DNA from: Filibacter tadaridae
GTDB taxonomy: Bacteria; Bacillota; Bacilli; Bacillales_A; Planococcaceae
Direction of reading: 5' to 3'
Length of the DNA: 64,000 bases
NCBI RefSeq assembly: GCF_900609045.1
Contig: NZ_UXAV01000044.1
Location: forward strand, 1-64,000
The notes under the pieces were generated by a model, which was not told the DNA's origin, ran no database searches, and saw only the letters and a list, made by a program, of their open reading frames with translations. Below, piece by piece: positions 55,643 through 63,659 of the stretch. Every line of letters begins with the position of its first letter. Positions within the stretch are counted from its first letter, which is position 1. Position numbers and translations under genes: made by a program.

Positions 55643-55926
55643 TTGCTTAACTCCTCACCGAAAGGCGTGTAAGACACACATACTGACTGTTCATCGATAA
55701 CCCAATCATAGTCTACATCTTTCACTTGTCGAGTTCCTTCTGTTAATCCATATGCACTAAAAGTGATAGCACCTTGATAAGCAGTTTCAGCTGCAACCAT
55801 TGCGGCCTTTTTTAACTGAAGATTCACCGTCATCGTAGATGCAAAAGGGAGTAATGTTCCAAATGTGACCATTATGATCGCTAAAGCTAGCAACGATTCC
55901 GGCCATGAATACCCATCATCCTTTAT
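55627..55926 (-). CDS. comGE: Competence pseudopilin ComGE, probably with an ATA start
   Basis: The frame encodes a class III signal peptide GYSWPESLLALAIIM, with Glu at +5 after the Gly-Tyr cleavage site and then a hydrophobic helix. This motif lies upstream of every ATG, GTG or TTG in the frame. Between the in-frame TGA and the motif only TTC TTC ATA AAG GAT GAT are available. GGGAGGAT lies ten bases before the ATA at 55924-55926, which is therefore the most likely start (99 residues). The conventional TTG at 55891-55893 would delete the cleavage site. It overlaps comGD by 11 bp. Confidence 0.7.
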   Translation of the reverse strand: MKDDGYSWPESLLALAIIMVTFGTLLPFASTMTVNLQLKKAAMVAAETAYQGAITFSAYGLTEGTRQVKDVDYDWVIDEQSVCVSYTPFGEELSKCVDF

Positions 55927-56365
55927 GAAGAATCATCCTCCCTCTTTGAAATTGGAAAGTGATATTGATGGTACCTGAACTTGTTCCTATAGCTAAAACA
56001 CCAAACTTCGCAATATCTCCGTTCGAGTAAAAATCAACATACTTTATCGAGCTGGAACTTATATACTTCATCCCTTTAGGGAATGTGGTTCTAGCAAACT
56101 CGGACCCTCCCTGAACAGAAGTAATATATGTCGTTCCTGAATTCGTGAATTGCAGTCTTGTCCTTACATTATTAGCAATTGAATAGGCTTGTAAGTTATG
56201 AATGGACGCAATTAGAGATTGTAGTGCAGCCTCCTCCGTTGTAGTCCGAATCCATTTGTCTCCAAGCGGTATGATAATCACTGTCATGATAGATACGACG
56301 GAAAGAACAAGCAGCAATTCAAGAAATGTAAAACCGCTGCTTTTATTCGCCACCGCTTGTCCCAT
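55916..56365 (-). CDS. comGD: Competence pseudopilin ComGD
   Basis: A pseudopilin with the prepilin cleavage motif KSSGFTFLELLLVLSVVSIM and a C-terminal beta domain. The start is uncertain. ATG at 56363-56365 (MGQAVANKSSG) is given; ATG at 56384-56386 and GTG at 56351-56353 are alternatives, and all overlap the comGC end. It helps build the transformation pseudopilus across the wall after processing by ComC. Confidence 0.88.
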   Translation of the reverse strand: MGQAVANKSSGFTFLELLLVLSVVSIMTVIIIPLGDKWIRTTTEEAALQSLIASIHNLQAYSIANNVRTRLQFTNSGTTYITSVQGGSEFARTTFPKGMKYISSSSIKYVDFYSNGDIAKFGVLAIGTSSGTINITFQFQRGRMILHKG

Positions 56366-56672
56366 CAGCTTTTCCAACTTTTCCATCTACATCTATTTTG
56401 AGTTGTGTACCGTCAGGACACTGTGCTCCTTCGGGGAGGTATCCCTTAGCCGAGAGTTCCTCTATCGATTTAGGAATACTGTGTTCGTCCATTTTATAAG
56501 CTTCCACCTCTCCTTGGACCATTTTCAAATATGCTGCACAGCCTTTTTCGTCAATCGATTTTGAGTGCTTTGTCACATTTGGGATGGCTATCAATATCAG
56601 AACTGAAATGATCAGCAACACAATCATCATTTCTATCAAAGTGAAGGCCTCTTCACCTTTTAATCGTTTCAT
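56343..56672 (-). CDS. comGC: Major competence pseudopilin ComGC
   Basis: A 109-residue major pseudopilin. Its start is MKRLKGEEAFTLIEMMIVLL, followed by IPNVTKHSKSIDEKGC and GYLPEGAQCPDG with the two conserved cysteines. The residue before the cleaved Phe is Ala, while most ComGC proteins have Gly (GFTL). Otherwise it is typical. It begins 13 bp after comGB. Confidence 0.93.
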   Translation of the reverse strand: MKRLKGEEAFTLIEMMIVLLIISVLILIAIPNVTKHSKSIDEKGCAAYLKMVQGEVEAYKMDEHSIPKSIEELSAKGYLPEGAQCPDGTQLKIDVDGKVGKADGTSGGE

Positions 56673-56685
56673 CTTTTTACCCCCT

Positions 56686-57741
56686 TCAAAAGTTATCCAT
56701 CATTCCATATACAGGTAATAGTAAGGCAAGATAAGCAGCTAAAATGCAAATGGCAATCAGACTAAATAAAATTGGTTGAAGTAAAGCCAATCCTTTTGAG
56801 AGCTGTCGATCAATCGTTTCATCAAGTTGTTCGCTATAAAGGGTCAATTCTTTTGGCAAATAACCACTATCTGCTCCATGTTTTGCAAAAGCGGACATTT
56901 GCGCCAGTAACCCATCTGTCATCTGAACGGCCATATGAAAAGGTTCACCGTAAACAACTAATTCACGTACATTTTTTGCCATTTCACCAAGTATTGGATC
57001 TAACTCCTGATTATTTAAAATATCTAATGCATCCTGCATAGATAAGCCCGAGTGGAGAAGACTTCCTAGTTCACCAGAAAATACTCTTGTTTTATATTCT
57101 GAAAAGAACACACCGATAATAGGTAGTGATAAAAGAAAACGGATTTTTTTTGCTGGCTCCATTTTCCTAAATGCAACATAACAACCAGTCGTGATAAGTA
57201 GCATGATAAGGATTACTCCAACGATGACATCTGGTATCTTTGACACAATTTGCGGAAGGGACGACACAAACCCATTCGATTGACCCTGTCTAGAAAGCGC
57301 TAAGGCCTCCATATTTGGCAAGAAAAATTTCCTGAAAGCGAAAAGCAAGGCTGCAATGAATACAAATAAAACAGCTGGATATGCAAGTAGATTTTTAAAT
57401 TTCTTTTTCTTCTCTTCCGCACTTTTTAAACGTTCCGCCATTCCCCGTAAGGCATGAGCCAGTCGGCCGTCCATTTCCGCGATGGCGACAGGAAGTAACG
57501 CACTTGTTGTAAAACCAAGCCGCTTTAAGATATGCGTTACATCCTGCCCTTCCTTAAAATCATTATCTATAAGGGTAAGTACATCTGTATATTCCTTACA
57601 GTGATACGGCAATAATAGATTTAGACCATCATTGAATGTATACCCTTCCATTAAGAGGACGGAAAGCCTTTCGAGAAAAGCCGGTCGATTATCGAGAACA
57701 ATACCCTTTCTAAAAGAAAAGTTTTTTATAGTTTTATCCAT
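56686..57741 (-). CDS. comGB: Competence type II secretion membrane protein ComGB
   Basis: A 351-residue GspF-family polytopic protein with two repeated halves and three to four membrane helices (AYPAVLFVFIAALLFAF, VIVGVILIMLLITTGCYVAF, LFSLIAICILAAYLALLL). The motif GELGSLLHSGLSMQDALDIL is typical. It anchors the ComGA ATPase at the membrane. It overlaps comGA by 8 bp. Confidence 0.93.
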   Translation of the reverse strand: MDKTIKNFSFRKGIVLDNRPAFLERLSVLLMEGYTFNDGLNLLLPYHCKEYTDVLTLIDNDFKEGQDVTHILKRLGFTTSALLPVAIAEMDGRLAHALRGMAERLKSAEEKKKKFKNLLAYPAVLFVFIAALLFAFRKFFLPNMEALALSRQGQSNGFVSSLPQIVSKIPDVIVGVILIMLLITTGCYVAFRKMEPAKKIRFLLSLPIIGVFFSEYKTRVFSGELGSLLHSGLSMQDALDILNNQELDPILGEMAKNVRELVVYGEPFHMAVQMTDGLLAQMSAFAKHGADSGYLPKELTLYSEQLDETIDRQLSKGLALLQPILFSLIAICILAAYLALLLPVYGMMDNF

Positions 57742-58741
57742 GACGACCTACATGTAGTGAATTGTATTTTTGAACAAGCGCCTCTATCCTTAATTCATCA
57801 GGCATATGGACTCGTTCTCCATTCATGATTGAATCGGTCATTTGATCGAGCATCTCCCCTTGGATAATTTCAAACACGGCACTGACTTCGTCATTTGCTT
57901 TTCTAACAAGTCGCTGTGTCGAAATACAAACAACCGTTTGTCTCAACTCTTCCGCCGAAATACCAAAATCCAACATTCTATAAAAACAGCCTGCCGGATC
58001 TTTGGAATGGACAGTTGTAAGGACTAGATGTCCAGTTAGCGCTGCCTGAACAGCTACTTTGGCAGTTTCACTGTCACGAATTTCGCCTATCATAATCACA
58101 TCTGGAGAATGGCGTAGAATCGCCTTCAAACCTGTGGAGTATGTCATCCCCGAACGTTCATTGACTTGAATTTGTAATAAATGCGAGTGATTGTTTTCAA
58201 CCGGGTCCTCAAGTGTAATAACATGTCGTTCTAGATTATTCACACAATGCGCAGTTAGCGAATAGATGGTTGTTGTTTTTCCACATCCGGTCGGCCCTGT
58301 CAATAGTATGAGTCCTTGCTGCTCGGATACTGCATTACGCAACATATTGCCCCAAGAATCTTCCAGACACAATTCGTCAATCGATACAATTTTGTCATGT
58401 TTTTGAAGACGAATCACAACACTTTCTTTCATCTGTATGGAAGGTATAGTTGAAACTCGAAATGAAAAATTTACACCTTCTATTTGTTTATGGAATGACC
58501 CACTTTGTGGTTTTCGTTTATCGCTTATGTCAAGTGACGAAAGAAACTTGTAAAATGAAATCATACGACTTGCAAGTTGTGGGGGAAGCGATCCATACTT
58601 ATCGAGTCTTGCATCTTTTTTAAATGAAACATCATAGCCATCTAGTGTCGGCACAAGATGAATATCATTCGCTTCGTAAACAATGGCTTTTTCGAGTAAT
58701 CGGAAGCATTTGTGTTCAACAACATTATGTTGCTTATCCAT
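57734..58741 (-). CDS. comGA: Competence ATPase ComGA
   Basis: A 335-residue GspE/PilB-type ATPase that assembles the pseudopilus. Walker A is LLTGPTGCGKTTTIYSL. The Asp box is HVITLEDPVE, Walker B is HSPDVIMIGEIRDSETA, and the His box is TGHLVLTTVHSKD. It starts behind AGAGGGGTG. It is the first gene of comGA-GB-GC-GD-GE-GF-GG. A ComK-type AAAA-N5-TTTT element occurs at 58949-58961, but a properly spaced pair is not clear. Confidence 0.94.
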   Translation of the reverse strand: MDKQHNVVEHKCFRLLEKAIVYEANDIHLVPTLDGYDVSFKKDARLDKYGSLPPQLASRMISFYKFLSSLDISDKRKPQSGSFHKQIEGVNFSFRVSTIPSIQMKESVVIRLQKHDKIVSIDELCLEDSWGNMLRNAVSEQQGLILLTGPTGCGKTTTIYSLTAHCVNNLERHVITLEDPVENNHSHLLQIQVNERSGMTYSTGLKAILRHSPDVIMIGEIRDSETAKVAVQAALTGHLVLTTVHSKDPAGCFYRMLDFGISAEELRQTVVCISTQRLVRKANDEVSAVFEIIQGEMLDQMTDSIMNGERVHMPDELRIEALVQKYNSLHVGRHG

Positions 58742-59097
58742 TCAACACCCCTCTTTCACCTAAAACGGGTAATTCGCGTTAAACTATAAAGCGGAAGACC
58801 ACTTTCCGCAATGGAACGGATATTGCTTTCTCCGTCTTAGATCAAAGTATACGGATGAACGAGTAAGTTGGGAATGGTTTTCCTCAAAGCCGAATTGTGT
58901 ATTCATTAAAATGGCCTATTTCTCGTTTTTGACCCCAAAATCCGCCTTAAAAACCCGTTTTCAAGAAATGGCGAACAGTTTATATTTTTTACACGTCTTT
59001 GTCACAATGAGAGAACGATTGTAGTTTACATCTACGGTCGCTATCCTTTATAATGAATGTGAGCTTATTGTAATGTTTTATAAGGAGGGACACACAC
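58742..59097. other. Divergent intergenic region between comGA and the DUF2626 gene
   Basis: 356 bp without a gene. It contains the leader of comGA, one perfect AAAA-N5-TTTT element at 58949-58961 with a poorer one at 58908-58920 (28 bp apart, not a standard ComK spacing), and the promoter of the plus-strand gene at 59025-59054. Nothing else was recognised. Confidence 0.5.
59025..59054 (+). promoter_or_regulatory. Sigma-A promoter of the DUF2626 gene
   Basis: TTTACA (59025-59030), an 18-bp spacer and a perfect TATAAT (59049-59054) lie 43 bp upstream of the start codon. Confidence 0.75.
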
Positions 59098-59340
59098 ATG
59101 GATAACATGTTCAAGCTGTTGGGCTTCTGGACAGGCATTTTCGCTGTAATGTTCTTTATTGGCGACATGCTACCAGCTGCACTTCTTTTTGTTGCGAGCA
59201 CGGGGTTCTTCCTTCTACTTGGATATTTGAACCTGACTGAACGCATGTATATGTATTTATTTGGAGCTTATTTGATGGTTTTCATGGTCGGATTCAGCTA
59301 CTACTCAACATTCATACATGTACCAGGTGCTGGTCACTAA
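59098..59340 (+). CDS. yqgY: DUF2626 family membrane protein
   Basis: An 80-residue protein with three membrane helices (LGFWTGIFAVMFFIGDML, ALLFVASTGFFLLLGYL and MYLFGAYLMVFMVGFSYY) and an NLTERMYMY loop. It fits DUF2626 (YqgY), found between comGA and yqgX in Bacillales. The start follows AAGGAGGGA. Function unknown. Confidence 0.88.
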   Translation: MDNMFKLLGFWTGIFAVMFFIGDMLPAALLFVASTGFFLLLGYLNLTERMYMYLFGAYLMVFMVGFSYYSTFIHVPGAGH

Positions 59341-59352
59341 AAGTACAAAACA

Positions 59353-59379
59353 AAAAAACAGCCAATACGGCTGTTTTTT
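59353..59379. terminator. Terminator between yqgY and yqgX (convergent)
   Basis: The stem AAAAAACAGCC (from 59353) with GGCTGTTTTTT (to 59379) has a 4-base loop, T-rich on both strands. Confidence 0.9.
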
Positions 59380-59400
59380 GTTTACCTATTTTCAATTAAG

Positions 59401-60039
59401 TTAAAAGCCATTCAAAAACGGATTCGTATCTTTCTCGTCTATAGGTGTTGTCGATGCTTCGTGACCCGGGTAAAGTATAAAATCATCATCTAGCGTCAAT
59501 AACTTATCATGGATCGAGGCAAGTAATTCATTCGTATTACCACCTGGTAAATCTGTTCTTCCAATACTTCGTTTAAACAACGTATCGCCAACGATTGCAA
59601 AATGATCATCGCTGAATACATATGTTACACTTCCTGGTGAATGACCTGGTGTATGCTTCACTTCAAATGTAAAGGGACCAATCTCCATCAAACCTTCTTT
59701 AGTTATAAGATGGTCTGCTTTTCGAATGCTGACCCGCGGCAGTGTTGGATAGCGCGCTGAGCCATTTAAATCAGCATTAGAAAGCCAATCCTGTTCATCT
59801 TCATGAATATATACTGGAATGAAAAACTTATCACGTACAATGTCAACTGCCCCAATATGGTCGAAATGCGCATGCGTCAAGAGAATTGCACAGGGTGTCA
59901 ATTCCGCTTTCTTCACTTTCGCTATAATGCGCGCTCCCTCTTCGCCCGGATCTACAATCAAACAATTGCCTTTATTATCTTGTATAATATAACAATTTGT
60001 CTGAATCGGACCAAGCGGGTATGTACTCACTTTTAGCAT
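59401..60039 (-). CDS. yqgX: Metallo-beta-lactamase-fold hydrolase (YqgX)
   Basis: A 212-residue glyoxalase II-like hydrolase. The zinc motif is LLTHAHFDHIGA, with further ligands in HTPGHSPGSVTY, AIVGDTLF and ILYPGHEAST. The start MLKVSTYPLGPIQTNCYII lies behind AGGTGG. A frame ten codons longer has no support. The substrate is not known; the family includes hydroxyacylglutathione hydrolase and related thioesterases. Confidence 0.9.
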   Translation of the reverse strand: MLKVSTYPLGPIQTNCYIIQDNKGNCLIVDPGEEGARIIAKVKKAELTPCAILLTHAHFDHIGAVDIVRDKFFIPVYIHEDEQDWLSNADLNGSARYPTLPRVSIRKADHLITKEGLMEIGPFTFEVKHTPGHSPGSVTYVFSDDHFAIVGDTLFKRSIGRTDLPGGNTNELLASIHDKLLTLDDDFILYPGHEASTTPIDEKDTNPFLNGF

Positions 60040-60200
60040 ATTATTATCCACCTCAATTATATAGTACAAAAATGTCTTGGCGTTTTCAATTAATCGTCAC
60101 TAATTAGCCTCGACAAATACAGATGCAACTTGTACAATAGATATTGAGTATTGCTATATTGGCATTCATTTTTTTTACAGTTGAAAGGAGTGTCTTCTAA

Positions 60201-60380
60201 ATGAACTTATTAATGATCATTTTTGGACTTATTGCGATTCTTGCAGTAGTTGGCACAGTTCAAGCCTTTAAAGAGCGCAACGTTTTAAGTATATTATTTA
60301 ACGTAGCGACTGCAGTCGTATTCGGGGCTTTCACCGTTGCGACAATTGTGTACCAAGGATTTCCACCATCCCTACATTAA
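60201..60380 (+). CDS. yqgW: DUF2759 small membrane protein
   Basis: A 59-residue protein with two membrane helices (LMIIFGLIAILAVVGTVQAF and LFNVATAVVFGAFTVATIVY) separated by KERNVLS. It matches DUF2759 (YqgW). The start ATG is ten bases after AAAGGAG. A good terminator follows. Function unknown. Confidence 0.88.
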   Translation: MNLLMIIFGLIAILAVVGTVQAFKERNVLSILFNVATAVVFGAFTVATIVYQGFPPSLH

Positions 60381-60386
60381 TAATAA

Positions 60387-60420
60387 AAAACATCCATTGC
60401 TAACTGGCAATGGATGTTTT
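60387..60420 (+). terminator. Terminator of yqgW
   Basis: A perfect 14-bp stem, AAAACATCCATTGC with GCAATGGATGTTTT, has a 6-base loop and is followed by TTATTT. Confidence 0.92.
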
Positions 60421-60449
60421 TTATTTACAGAATGAATTCCATTGAATCT

Positions 60450-60570
60450 GCCATAGCGCTAAGGGGGATGCCTCCCTCCTCTTATAAGATGTCTACGGCT
60501 GCACATACACTCTATTCAAGACACCAGGCCATCTGTGGGCTCTGCCCCTTCATAAAGTCTCGACTAAACA
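60450..60570. repeat. Possible degenerate palindromic repeat
   Basis: The block GCGCTAAGGGGGATGCCTCCC at 60457 and following resembles one end of the 111-bp repeats (GCGCTCGGGGATGCCTCCC on their minus strand). The rest diverges. It is GC-richer than its neighbours, encodes nothing, and lies between yqgW and the broken lipoprotein gene. Confidence 0.35.
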
Positions 60571-60587
60571 AGAGGCTATTGTTTTCC

Positions 60588-61682
60588 TTATGAAAATATA
60601 AGCCATTCTGTCTCTTTTTTCGATTCAATATCGATTAGTTTTTCCCCTTCATAACCTGTCAGACATCTATCACCCATCGGCGAGCAACGGAGTTTTCCCG
60701 CCACACTTTCATTTCGGAGAACCTCTCGCTGTCCATCAACCACTTGAATAAGCTGGTATGGTTCATCGAGCTCATCCAACAATCCACCCTTTTCCGGTCC
60801 GGTCATGATAACCTTATTTTCTGTTAACCAATCTATTTCAGTAAACACCCACTCCGAATAATTACTGACAGCTGCCATTGTCCATTGAGAACGTATTTCT
60901 TTATTCGAACCCATTATTGAGTAATTTATATTCCCTTGGTCATCTAATTGCCCGATAAGCGCTGAATCTTTAAATGTATCAATATAAATGACACCACTGA
61001 CATCCCACTCATCCCAAGATTCATATGTATAGTCATAGACATGCAATTTTCCGCCATCCAATGAATGTCCTTCTACTTCTTGAGTAATAATTTTGTTTGT
61101 GCCCAGCCACTTCGGGAATGGAGCATCTATTGGAAGCAAGCCAAACTGCTCGTTATTACCATCAAATAGAAATATATCGAACGACCAATCCTGATGGAAT
61201 GATGTGAAAAGGATAAGAGCAGGATCAATATCATTCCATTCAATTTCTAGTTCGCTAGAATCGATAGAAAACTCATGTTGAACAATCCCATCCAAGCCTA
61301 TTAGTTTAATATCGGCAGATGTAGAATTATCACTTGTATGTAGTAAAATAGTCTTTTTCGAGGGATGGACAAGAACATCGATAATAATGGAGGAATCTTC
61401 ATACAATGTGGTGGATTCACCCGTTCCAAAATCGAATGTATTCAGTAAATAAAAACCATTTCTTTTTTCGACATATAGTAACTTCGTTTCAGATAACCAA
61501 TCCGCAACGAAATGAAATGTAGCTCGATCAGTCTCAAGTTTATTTAGGCTTTTTTCATTTTCATCAAGAGTTGATACCTCTGGCTTCTCTGACTGTAATT
61601 CATCATTAGTGCCATCCATCTTTTGGGTTCACCCAGTTAAAAGCGGAATCATCAAAGCGATGGCACACATCCCTCTTTTCAC
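60588..61682 (-). pseudogene. yqgU: YqgU-like beta-propeller lipoprotein with TGA at the lipobox cysteine
   Basis: From a GTG at 61680-61682, seven bases behind AAAGGAGG, the frame reads a lipoprotein signal peptide MKRGMCAIALMIPLLTG. A TGA (61629-61631) stands exactly where the lipobox cysteine belongs (LTG-C). The same frame then continues without interruption as TQKMDGTNDELQ through 343 further residues after the next ATG. The rest has repeated strand patterns (WLSETKLLYVEKRNGFY, WLGTNKIITQEVEG, WLTENKVIMTG) like a TolB/YqgU beta-propeller. Cys TGT/TGC to TGA is a one-base change. Translation from the internal ATG at 61617-61619 lacks a good ribosome binding site and would give a cytoplasmic protein. 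Confidence 0.7.
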
Positions 61683-61723
61683 CGCATTTCCTCCTTTCTT
61701 ATTTCATTTCATCTATGTATAAG

Positions 61724-61757
61724 TAAAAAAATTCTGCACGAGTAAACCCGTGCAGAA
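61724..61757 (-). terminator. Terminator of the LTA synthase gene
   Basis: The stem TTCTGCACG (61732-61740) with CGTGCAGAA (61749-61757) has an 8-base loop and, on the minus strand, a T-run from the plus-strand A-run at 61724-61731. Confidence 0.88.
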
Positions 61758-61766
61758 CGTTTTTAC

Positions 61767-63659
61767 TTATTTTGAGGCGTCCTTTTCCGGACTAACTTCA
61801 TTTTTTTCTTTGAATCTAAGTAAATCACCATTTATTATCAAATCAGAATAACCAAGTTCTGTTGCTGTTCGTTCTATGAACGGTTCACATTCAGCACTAT
61901 CTGTTTCCTCACCTGTTTCACTATCATAACAAACCTCTTTCGCATAGACATTTTTGTCAGTGACAAAACGTCCGTCACGGAAAGGTACGAATTGTTCGTG
62001 ATCTGGTGAGAATAAATCTGCACCCATTTGCATGTCGCCTTTTGTATCAATACCGGCTAAATGCAAGATTGTTGGTCTCAAATCAATTTGACCTGCCACT
62101 TCTTTTACTTCATGACCTTTTCCATATCCAGGAATGTGGATATAAAGCGGAACTTTTTGCAAAGTCGCATTATCGTAAGGTGTTATTTCTTTATCCAAAT
62201 ACATTCCCATTGCTTTGTTATGGTTTTCTGAAATTCCGTAATGATCCCCATACATAATAATAATCGAATTATCATATAAGCCGCTTGCTTTTAAATCATC
62301 GAAAAAGAGTTTTACTGCTTCATCCATATAACGAACTGTTTGGAAATACCTATTTAACGTGTTTGAATTCGAATCATATTCTGGAATAGATATATCCTCT
62401 TCCCCTAAAGTGAACGGGTGATGATTCGTTAACGTAATCATTCTTGAATAGAATGGTTTTGGCATACCCTTCATTATCTCAACAGATTGGTCGAAGTATG
62501 GCTTATCTTTCAAACCCCAACCGACAGAATTACTTTCATCTACGTCGTAGCTTTCCACATCATAAAACTTTTCTGTACCCAGTGCTCCATACATAATATC
62601 CCGATTCCAGAAACTACGGTTATTCGCATGCATTACATTTGTGTAATAACCATTTTCACCTAATCGTTCGGACAGTGAATCAAATGTATTCCCACTATTC
62701 GTGAAGAATACTGCACTATCACTTTTACCAAATAGTGAATTTTCTAGGATGAACTCTGAATCTGACGTTTTACCAAGCCCAGTCTGGTGATAAAATTCCG
62801 AGAAATAGAATGTGTCAGGATCACGAGTAAGCTCGTTCAAGAAAGGAGTGATTTCATTTCCATTCATTTCATTATTAATGACAAAATTTTGTAGTGATTC
62901 TAATGAAACTGTGATAACGTTGCGTCCTTTCGCAATTCCGTACATTTCTGGATCCGGAGCCGCGTAGTTTGCATTGATATAGTTACCTACTTCCACTAAT
63001 TCACTGCCATCTGCAAGTGCACGCTGAGCGTGTGTTTTAGACTGAATGAATAAATCATAGATATGGTAGTTATATGTTCCAATATTTTTCACTAATAGCT
63101 CTCTATCAAAACTACGTGTTAAGAGTTGAGGCCTTTCCATTTCAGCGAGTCCAAGGTTAATCATTAAAATCGCGGCAGTCGCGACAAAATAAAGTTTACG
63201 ACCAATTTTGCTCCGTATATCATTATGATCCCCTTGAGGAATATAACGAATAGCCAAAGCAATAATAATGACATCTGTAAAGAAAAAGACATCCAACAAA
63301 TGCATATTTGTAGTTACTGAAGAAGATAAATCTCTGAAATTACTTGTTTGAAATAGAACAGGTAATGTGATGAAGTCGTTGAAAAAACGATAAAAAACTG
63401 CATTACTAAACATAATAATAGAGGTAATTATACTAATGGAAAGTATATATATGTTGCGTTTTTTTGCATTCTTTATAAACAAAGCGATTCCATATATGAG
63501 CAATAAAAAGCTTAATGGATTCATGAAAAGAATGAACTGTTGCATTACGTTTTCGATTTTAAGATTAAAGCTTGTCAAGTACCCAACATATGTTGTAATC
63601 CATGTTGCAATGATTGCAATGATGAGTACGGAATGTTTCTTCCAGGCTACTTTCTTCAT
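61767..63659 (-). CDS. ltaS: LtaS-type lipoteichoic acid synthase / sulfatase-fold phosphoglycerol transferase
   Basis: A 630-residue membrane enzyme that polymerises glycerol phosphate from phosphatidylglycerol. Five N-terminal membrane helices occupy about 1-190. The extracellular sulfatase-fold domain follows, with the metal-binding Glu in VISLESLQNF-like ITVSLESLQNF, the catalytic Thr in TGLGKTSDSEF, and later ligands in IMYGDHYGISE. The start MKKVAWKKHS is seven bases after GGAAG; an ATG six codons upstream is less likely. Bacillus has several paralogues (LtaS, YqgS, YfnI, YvgJ). By position this is the YqgS relative, so a role in sporulation or as a main synthase cannot be separated here. 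Confidence 0.92.
   Translation of the reverse strand: MKKVAWKKHSVLIIAIIATWITTYVGYLTSFNLKIENVMQQFILFMNPLSFLLLIYGIALFIKNAKKRNIYILSISIITSIIMFSNAVFYRFFNDFITLPVLFQTSNFRDLSSSVTTNMHLLDVFFFTDVIIIALAIRYIPQGDHNDIRSKIGRKLYFVATAAILMINLGLAEMERPQLLTRSFDRELLVKNIGTYNYHIYDLFIQSKTHAQRALADGSELVEVGNYINANYAAPDPEMYGIAKGRNVITVSLESLQNFVINNEMNGNEITPFLNELTRDPDTFYFSEFYHQTGLGKTSDSEFILENSLFGKSDSAVFFTNSGNTFDSLSERLGENGYYTNVMHANNRSFWNRDIMYGALGTEKFYDVESYDVDESNSVGWGLKDKPYFDQSVEIMKGMPKPFYSRMITLTNHHPFTLGEEDISIPEYDSNSNTLNRYFQTVRYMDEAVKLFFDDLKASGLYDNSIIIMYGDHYGISENHNKAMGMYLDKEITPYDNATLQKVPLYIHIPGYGKGHEVKEVAGQIDLRPTILHLAGIDTKGDMQMGADLFSPDHEQFVPFRDGRFVTDKNVYAKEVCYDSETGEETDSAECEPFIERTATELGYSDLIINGDLLRFKEKNEVSPEKDASK

Noticed and set aside
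58900-58965. ComK box upstream of comGA
   Set aside because: One AAAA-N5-TTTT is perfect but the partner is poor and 28 bp away, not 8, 18 or 31. AT-rich DNA gives such elements by chance.
61629-61631. Selenocysteine codon in the lipoprotein gene
   Set aside because: No SECIS-like hairpin directly follows the TGA and no selenocysteine genes are seen; a nonsense change is simpler.
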